A stretch of 11,104 nt of DNA. Origin: an uncultured Moraxellaceae bacterium (GTDB lineage Bacteria; Pseudomonadota; Gammaproteobacteria; Pseudomonadales; Moraxellaceae). Below are positions 6,415 through 11,104 of the stretch, in pieces. The position numbers and the translations under genes are program-made. The notes under the pieces are model-generated. The model searched no databases. It was given only the letters and a program-made list of their open reading frames with translations, and had not been told where the DNA came from. Location of the stretch: the NCBI GenBank assembly GCA_937928295.1, contig CALEYY010000007.1:1-11104 (forward strand), written 5' to 3'. The stretch's first letter is position 1. Every line of letters begins with the position of its first letter.

Positions 6415-8187
6415 ATGTCTAAAATGCGTACTGTAAATTTTGATGCCGTGATTGTTGGCGGCGGCGGTGCAGGCATGCGCGCCTCGCTGCAACTGGCGCA
6501 ATCGGGCTTCAAGACAGCCTTGATTTCGAAAGTATTCCCGACCCGCTCGCACACGGTGTCGGCTCAGGGCGGCATCACCTGCGCCATCGCTTCGTCTGAT
6601 CCGAACGACGATTGGCGCTGGCACATGTACGACACCGTCAAGGGTGCCGACTTCATTGGTGACCAAGATTCCATCGAGTACATGTGTTCGGTCGGCCCGC
6701 AAGCCGTGTTCGAGCTGGAGCACATGGGTCTGCCGTTCTCGCGTACCGAGGAAGGCCGCATCTATCAGCGTCCGTTCGGTGGCCAGTCCAAGGACTACGG
6801 CAACGGTGGCCAGGCTGCGCGTACTTGCGCCGCTGCTGACCGTACCGGCCACGCACTGCTGCACACGCTCTATCAGCAGAACCTGAAGTTCAACACCAAG
6901 TTCTACATCGAATGGCTGGCGCTGGATCTGGTGCGTAACCAGGACGGTGCTGTCTGCGGCGTCATTGCCATGGACATCGCCAGCGGCGAAGTCGTGTTCT
7001 TCAAGTCGAAAGCCACCGTGTTCGCCACCGGCGGTGCAGGTCGCATCTACTCGTCGACCACTAACGCCCACATCAACACCGGTGACGGCGTCGGCATGGC
7101 GGCTCGCGCCGGCATCCCGCTGCAAGACATGGAAATGTGGCAGTTCCATCCGACCGGTATTGCCGGTGCCGGTACGCTGGTCACCGAGGGTTGCCGTGGT
7201 GAAGGCGGTTACCTGCTGAACAAGGATGGCGAGCGCTTCATGGAGCGTTATGCTCCGAATGCCAAGGATCTCGCCTCGCGTGATGTGGTTGCGCGCTCGA
7301 TGGCGCTGGAAATCCGCGAAGGTCGCGGTGCCGGCCCGGATGGCGAGTATCTGTATCTGAAGCTCGATCACCTCGGCAAGGATGTGCTGCACAGCCGTCT
7401 GCCCGGTATCTGCGAACTCGCCATGACCTTCGCGCATGTTGATCCAGTCAAGGAACCGATTCCGGTTATCCCGACCTGCCATTACATGATGGGCGGTATT
7501 CCGACCAATGTTCATGGCCAGGCCATCAGCACCGATGCTAGCGGCAAGGACAGCATTATCCAGGGTCTGTACGCCGTTGGCGAAATCGCCTGCGTGTCCG
7601 TGCACGGTGCCAACCGTCTTGGCGGCAACTCGCTGCTCGACCTCGTGGTCTTCGGTCGCGCTGCCGGTCTGCACATTGAAGATGCGCTGCGTCAGGGCAT
7701 GGAACAGCGCGAGCCGTCCGAGTCCGATGTGGCCAAGGCGCAGTCGCGTATGGCGCGCTGGAACTCCACGGTCAGCGGCGAATCCGTTCCGTCCCTGCGC
7801 AAAGAGCTGCAGCGCAGCATGCAAAGCGCCTTCGGCATCTTCCGTCGTGGTGATGACATGGACGCCGGTGTGGTCAAGGTCAACGAACTGCGCGAGCGTA
7901 TTGCTCAGGCTCATCTCGGCGACAAGACGAATTCGTTCAACACCGCCCGTGTGGAAGCGCTGGAGCTGGACAACCTGCTTGAGACAGCAGAAGCCACGGC
8001 CATGTCGGCACAGGTTCGTACCGAGTCGCGTGGTGCTCACAGCCGCGAAGACTACCCGGATCGTGATGACGAAAACTGGTTGGCGCACTCGCTGTTCAAC
8101 ACCGAAACCAAGTCGGTCAGCAAGCGTGCCGTCAACTTCGCGCCGAAGCAGGTCAAGGCTTTCCAGCCCAAGGCTCGTACATACTAA
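6415..8187 (+). CDS. sdhA: Succinate dehydrogenase flavoprotein subunit
   Basis: The catalytic subunit of complex II, oxidising succinate to fumarate on a covalently bound FAD on the cytoplasmic side of the membrane. It has 590 residues, the family's normal length. The N-terminal dinucleotide fold is VIVGGGGAGMRA (13-24). His46 in RSHTVSAQGG is the covalent FAD attachment site. Active-site residues are His245 (QFHPTG), Arg289 (ASRDVV), His356 (TCHYMMGG) and Arg401 (GANRLGGNS), matching E. coli His242, Arg286, His354 and Arg399. The C-terminal domain ends in the usual HSREDYPDRDDENW block, which distinguishes SdhA from FrdA of the QFR type. No strong ribosome site precedes the ATG, consistent with coupling to sdhD three bases upstream. 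Confidence 0.98.
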   Translation: MSKMRTVNFDAVIVGGGGAGMRASLQLAQSGFKTALISKVFPTRSHTVSAQGGITCAIASSDPNDDWRWHMYDTVKGADFIGDQDSIEYMCSVGPQAVFELEHMGLPFSRTEEGRIYQRPFGGQSKDYGNGGQAARTCAAADRTGHALLHTLYQQNLKFNTKFYIEWLALDLVRNQDGAVCGVIAMDIASGEVVFFKSKATVFATGGAGRIYSSTTNAHINTGDGVGMAARAGIPLQDMEMWQFHPTGIAGAGTLVTEGCRGEGGYLLNKDGERFMERYAPNAKDLASRDVVARSMALEIREGRGAGPDGEYLYLKLDHLGKDVLHSRLPGICELAMTFAHVDPVKEPIPVIPTCHYMMGGIPTNVHGQAISTDASGKDSIIQGLYAVGEIACVSVHGANRLGGNSLLDLVVFGRAAGLHIEDALRQGMEQREPSESDVAKAQSRMARWNSTVSGESVPSLRKELQRSMQSAFGIFRRGDDMDAGVVKVNELRERIAQAHLGDKTNSFNTARVEALELDNLLETAEATAMSAQVRTESRGAHSREDYPDRDDENWLAHSLFNTETKSVSKRAVNFAPKQVKAFQPKARTY

Positions 8188-8201
8188 TTTAGGGGTGCAA
8201 C

Positions 8202-8909
8202 ATGCTTAAAGTCAGCATCTATCGCTACAACCCGGATACGGACAGTGAGCCGTACATGCAGGATTTTCAGGTCGACACTCAAGGTCGCGATCTGATGGTT
8301 CTGGACATCCTGAACCTGGTCAAGGAGCAGGATGATTCGCTGGTCTATCGCCGCTCCTGCCGTGAAGGCGTGTGTGGTTCCGATGGTCTCAGCATGAACG
8401 GCAAGAACGGTCTGGCCTGTATCACGCCGGTCTCGCTGGCCACCAAGGGCGGCAAGCACCTGATCGTGAAGCCGCTGCCGGGTCTGCCCGTGCTGCGTGA
8501 TCTGGTTGTCGACATGACCATGTTCTTCAACCAGTACGAAAAAGTTCAGCCGTATGTCATCAACGACACGCCGGCACCGGCCATCGAGCGACTGCAGTCG
8601 CCAGAAGACCGCGCCATGCTCGATGGTCTATATGAGTGCATCCTGTGCGCTTGTTGCACCACTTCGTGCCCGTCGTTCTGGTGGAACCCGGAAAAGTTCC
8701 TCGGCCCATCGGCGCTGCTGCAATCCTGGCGCTTCATTGCCGACACGCGTGATACCGCGACCATGGAGCGTTTATCCAAGCTCGATGATCCGTTCTCGCT
8801 GTTCCGCTGCCGTGGCATCATGAATTGCGTCAGTTCCTGCCCGAAAGGCCTGAACCCGACCAAGGCCATCGGCCATATTCGCAACATGCTGCTGACCCAG
8901 GGCTCATAA
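8202..8909 (+). CDS. sdhB: Succinate dehydrogenase iron-sulfur subunit
   Basis: Carries electrons from FAD to quinone through three clusters; 235 residues. [2Fe-2S] ligands are Cys53, Cys58, Asp61 and Cys73 in SCREGVCGSDG and LACIT, with Asp as one ligand as in E. coli. [4Fe-4S] ligands are Cys146, Cys149, Cys152 and Cys213. [3Fe-4S] ligands are Cys156, Cys203 and Cys209. Quinone-site Trp160-Trp161 are kept (PSFWWNP). The residue after Cys203 is Arg204, where E. coli SdhB has His207. The ribosome site AGGGG (8191-8195) lies six bases before the ATG. The gene follows sdhA by 14 bases and closes the operon before a terminator. Confidence 0.97.
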   Translation: MLKVSIYRYNPDTDSEPYMQDFQVDTQGRDLMVLDILNLVKEQDDSLVYRRSCREGVCGSDGLSMNGKNGLACITPVSLATKGGKHLIVKPLPGLPVLRDLVVDMTMFFNQYEKVQPYVINDTPAPAIERLQSPEDRAMLDGLYECILCACCTTSCPSFWWNPEKFLGPSALLQSWRFIADTRDTATMERLSKLDDPFSLFRCRGIMNCVSSCPKGLNPTKAIGHIRNMLLTQGS

Positions 8910-8941
8910 GCCAAAAGTCAGCCGCTGCCTGCGAATGCGAG

Positions 8942-8978
8942 GGCCCGAGTGATGTTTTATCGTCACTCGGGCCTTTTT
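8942..8978 (+). terminator. Rho-independent terminator of the sdhCDAB operon
   Basis: A perfect 11-bp stem GGCCCGAGTGA (8942-8952) / TCACTCGGGCC (8963-8973) with a 10-nt loop is followed by TTTTT. It starts 32 nt after the sdhB stop. It shows that sdhCDAB ends here rather than running straight into sucA, although leaky read-through remains possible. Confidence 0.92.
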
Positions 8979-9359
8979 GTTTCCGTTGGTCAAGAAATCT
9001 GCCTCTGCCACTTTCGTAGTGGTTCCGCCTGTCTGGCAATCGCGCTAGTATCGAGCGGTTTCGGGGCAGTGTCAGACGGCTGCAAGGGGTTCACGGTATC
9101 GAGCGCCAAGATGCTCGAATTGTGTACAACTGCACGGCGATTTGGCGAAGTTGGTGTGCATATTGCTTGCACGCACCGCGCCCATGACAGTTGCTGATTC
9201 CTGCACCATATCGGTGAGCTCGGCACTGTCAGCATGAAGGGATGCTGCTTGAAGTAATGGGGGTCGCGATGCCTCATAAAGGCTCGTGAAAATCTGATTC
9301 GATAGTGAAGACTCGTTTTGAGGCCGATCGCCCAGACGAGTTTGCTCGGGAAAATGACT
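8979..9359 (+). promoter_or_regulatory. sucA upstream non-coding region
   Basis: About 380 bp without a credible gene; short open frames here lack ribosome sites and family similarity. It should hold the sucA promoter, but nothing matches the consensus well. TAGTAT at 9046-9051 and CATAAA at 9275-9280 (with TTGAAG at 9249-9254, spacing 20, too long) are the best partial matches. A small hairpin CCACT-N5-AGTGG (9008-9022) and an imperfect inverted repeat near 9153-9177 are visible. GGGA at 9348-9351 is the likely sucA ribosome site. Confidence 0.4.
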
Positions 9360-11087
9360 ATGCAAGATGGCCAGATGCTGCGCCAACGAGGAAGTTCGCA
9401 ACTTTCCGCTGAAAACGCCGCCTATGTTGAGGCGTTGTACGAACAATATTTGGTAGCGCCGCAAAGTATTCCAGAAGATTGGCGCACCTACTTCGAAAAG
9501 CTTCCCCGTGTTGCCGGCATCAGCCAAGACACTCCGCATCAAGGTGTTCGCGAGCAGTTCCTGCTCCTCGCCAAAAACTCCAGCCGTTCCCAGCCCATGC
9601 CGGTCAGCCGTGTCAGCACCGAGCATGAACGCCGTCAGGTCGCCGTCTTGCAGCTCATTGCCGGTTATCGCAACCGTGGTCATCAGCGCGCCAAGCTCGA
9701 TCCGCTCGGGCTGATGCCGCGTCCGGCCGTTCCTGACCTGGATCTGGCGCAGCATGGCCTGTCGCTGGCCGATCTCGATACCGTGTTTAATACCGGTAAC
9801 CTAGCCTTGGGCCGGGAAGAGTGCACGCTGCGCGAAATGGTCGACGCCATGAATGCCATCTACTGCGGCAGCGTTGGCGTGGAATACATGCATATTGTGG
9901 ATACCACCGAGAAGCGCTGGTTGCAGCAACGCATGGAAGGCATGCGCGGCAACCCGAATTTCTCCGTGGAAACGCGCAAGCAGCTCTTGCAGCAGCTGAC
10001 CGCCGCCGAAGGTCTGGAAAAGTACCTGGGCACCAAGTACGCCGGTGCCAAGCGCTTCGGCCTCGAAGGTGGCGAAGCCATGATCCCGATGGTGACCGAG
10101 TGCATCCAGCGCGCTGGCACTTACGGCACCAAAGAGACGGTGATCGGCATGGCCCACCGTGGCCGCTTGAATGTGCTGGTCAATATTCTCGGTAAAAATC
10201 CTGCCAACCTGTTTGACGAATTCGAAGGCAAGACCTTCCACGCCAAGGGCTCCGGCGATGTGAAGTACCACCAGGGTTATTCGTCCAACATCATGACCGC
10301 CGGCGGCGAAATGCACTTGGCGATGGCCTTCAACCCATCCCACCTGGAAATCGTGTCGCCCGTGGTGGAAGGCTCCGTGCGTGCCCGTCAGGATCGTCGT
10401 GGCGATACCAGCGGCAAGACCGTGCTGCCCATCAGCATTCACGGCGATGCCGCGTTTGCCGGCCAGGGCGTGGTCATGGAAACCTTCCAGATGTCGCAGA
10501 CCCGTGCCTATCGCACGGGCGGCACCATCCACATCGTGGTCAACAACCAGGTTGGTTTTACCACCAGCCGTATTGATGACGCGCGTTCGACCGAGTACTG
10601 CACCGGCGTCGCGAAAATGGTTCAGCCGCCGATTTTTCACGTCAATGGCGATGACCCCGAGGCCGTGCTGTTTGTTACGCAGCTGGCGCTGGACTTCCGC
10701 ATGGAGTTCCAGAAAGACGTGGTCATCGACATGTATTGCTACCGTCGTCGCGGCCACAACGAAACCGACGAACCGGCCTCCACCCAGCCACTGATGTACA
10801 AGATCATCCGTAACCTCCCTACCACGCGTACCCTGTACGCTGACAAGCTGGTCAGCGAAGGGTTGCTGAGCAAGGAGGAAGCCGAAGCGGTGGTGGCCAC
10901 CGAACCAGGCGCAAGTGCTGCGGGCTACGGACTCGGTCGACACGGGTGGGTTGCACTCGGCATCGGCACCGACGTTTCCGAGGAGAAATGGTCGCAATTG
11001 GAGGAGTGGATCTACACCTCGTTCACCCTCGTTGCGCCGAAGCGGCTTGCCCGGATCGTTCTCGATGCGGATGAGGAACGCCCGTAA
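9360..11087 (+). CDS. sucA: 2-oxoglutarate dehydrogenase E1, truncated and fused to a foreign C-terminus
   Basis: SucA is the thiamine-diphosphate decarboxylase of the 2-oxoglutarate dehydrogenase complex. Residues 1 to about 512 (from the ATG at 9360) are good SucA. The N-terminal E2-binding segment is AYVEALYEQYL. It is followed by GYRNRGHQRAKLDPLG, GMAHRGRLNVL (263-273), the ThDP/Mg motif with GDA (362-364) to NN (395-396), and YRRRGHNETDEP. Normal SucA is about 930-950 residues; here the frame ends at 575. The last ~63 residues do not resemble SucA in any of the three frames and look like an MmcQ/YjbR-family end. The pyrimidine-binding and C-terminal halves are missing, so this product should be inactive as E1. 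The ATG at 9360 has GGGA eight bases upstream; the ATG at 9354 is too close, and a TTG at 9318 also lies in frame. The cause is either misassembly or a real rearrangement. Confidence 0.85.
   Translation: MQDGQMLRQRGSSQLSAENAAYVEALYEQYLVAPQSIPEDWRTYFEKLPRVAGISQDTPHQGVREQFLLLAKNSSRSQPMPVSRVSTEHERRQVAVLQLIAGYRNRGHQRAKLDPLGLMPRPAVPDLDLAQHGLSLADLDTVFNTGNLALGREECTLREMVDAMNAIYCGSVGVEYMHIVDTTEKRWLQQRMEGMRGNPNFSVETRKQLLQQLTAAEGLEKYLGTKYAGAKRFGLEGGEAMIPMVTECIQRAGTYGTKETVIGMAHRGRLNVLVNILGKNPANLFDEFEGKTFHAKGSGDVKYHQGYSSNIMTAGGEMHLAMAFNPSHLEIVSPVVEGSVRARQDRRGDTSGKTVLPISIHGDAAFAGQGVVMETFQMSQTRAYRTGGTIHIVVNNQVGFTTSRIDDARSTEYCTGVAKMVQPPIFHVNGDDPEAVLFVTQLALDFRMEFQKDVVIDMYCYRRRGHNETDEPASTQPLMYKIIRNLPTTRTLYADKLVSEGLLSKEEAEAVVATEPGASAAGYGLGRHGWVALGIGTDVSEEKWSQLEEWIYTSFTLVAPKRLARIVLDADEERP
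10896..11087 (+). pseudogene. C-terminal fragment resembling MmcQ/YjbR family, in frame after truncated sucA
   Basis: From about position 10896 the frame continues as roughly 63 residues with a different character: YGLGRHGWVAL, then an amphipathic helix EEKWSQLEEWIYTSF, then LVAPKRLA and an acidic tail. The order Gly-Trp-Val strand, Glu/Trp-rich helix and a closing APKRL is how many MmcQ/YjbR-type (CyaY-fold) proteins end. The N-terminal half of such a protein is absent, so this is a fragment. Its exact left edge is uncertain by a few codons. Recognition is by eye from a short sequence, so the family call is moderate, while the loss of SucA similarity is clear. Only 17 bases follow the stop. 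Confidence 0.55.
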
Positions 11088-11104
11088 CGGATAGATTCGT
11101 CAGT

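Noticed and set aside
5905..8088. Very long open frame (727 codons) on the minus strand through sdhC-sdhA
   Set aside because: It is exactly antisense to sdhC, sdhD and sdhA, whose products are unmistakable. The translation is rich in Arg, His and Gln with no family resemblance, as expected from GC-biased third positions.
8949..9197. 82-codon frame after sdhB
   Set aside because: It begins inside the terminator hairpin, has no ribosome site, and its Cys/Ser-rich translation resembles no known protein.
9801..10997. 398-codon minus-strand frame opposite sucA
   Set aside because: It is an antisense shadow of sucA codons. It runs across the suspected junction, so it cannot be a conserved gene.
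1..11104. Defence system, mobile element, CRISPR array, tRNA or rRNA
   Set aside because: No transposase, integrase, phage gene, spaced repeats or RNA gene signature was found. Apart from the sucA join, the region looks like an ordinary core-genome segment.

Overview
The window is a piece of a moderately GC-rich proteobacterial chromosome. It carries the entry to the TCA cycle plus a few housekeeping genes. Protein similarity and gene order point to a gammaproteobacterium, perhaps of the Pseudomonadales/Moraxellaceae type. In particular gltA is divergent from sdhCDAB, and sucA follows. The proteins (PpsA, GltA, SdhA, SdhB, RraA) align by memory almost residue for residue with the E. coli and Pseudomonas enzymes. 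The taxonomic call is inference. No mobile element, CRISPR array, tRNA or rRNA was seen.

Left part (1-3871). The window opens inside ppsA (PEP synthase, C-terminal half), closed by a hairpin terminator. Next comes a small orphan Rieske [2Fe-2S] protein on the + strand. It is convergent with a secreted lytic transglycosylase (DUF4124 plus SLT) on the - strand, and a 16-bp perfect tandem duplication sits at that junction. The transglycosylase is divergent from rraA (+), which converges on a CorA-type Mg2+/Co2+ channel gene (-).

Centre (3872-8978). A strong bidirectional terminator separates corA from gltA (citrate synthase, -). gltA and sdhCDAB (+) diverge from a 327-bp intergenic region holding candidate promoters for both sides. 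The sdh genes are tightly packed: 1-nt overlap C/D, 3-nt gap D/A, 14-nt gap A/B. They end in their own rho-independent terminator. sdhC most likely begins at a GTG rather than at the upstream ATG.

Right part (8979-11104). A non-coding stretch of about 380 bp precedes sucA, the E1 component of 2-oxoglutarate dehydrogenase. sucA is not normal. After about 512 residues of good SucA sequence the reading frame switches, without a break, to about 63 residues that no longer resemble SucA in any frame. These look like the C-terminal end of an MmcQ/YjbR-family protein. The ORF then stops 17 bases before the window end. This is either a chimeric assembly join near a contig end or a real truncating rearrangement. 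It is the one feature here that clearly needs a second look.

Functionally, GltA makes citrate, SucA should convert 2-oxoglutarate to succinyl-CoA, and SdhCDAB oxidises succinate and feeds electrons to quinone. PpsA links the cycle to gluconeogenesis. I do not see a convincing novel multi-gene system.
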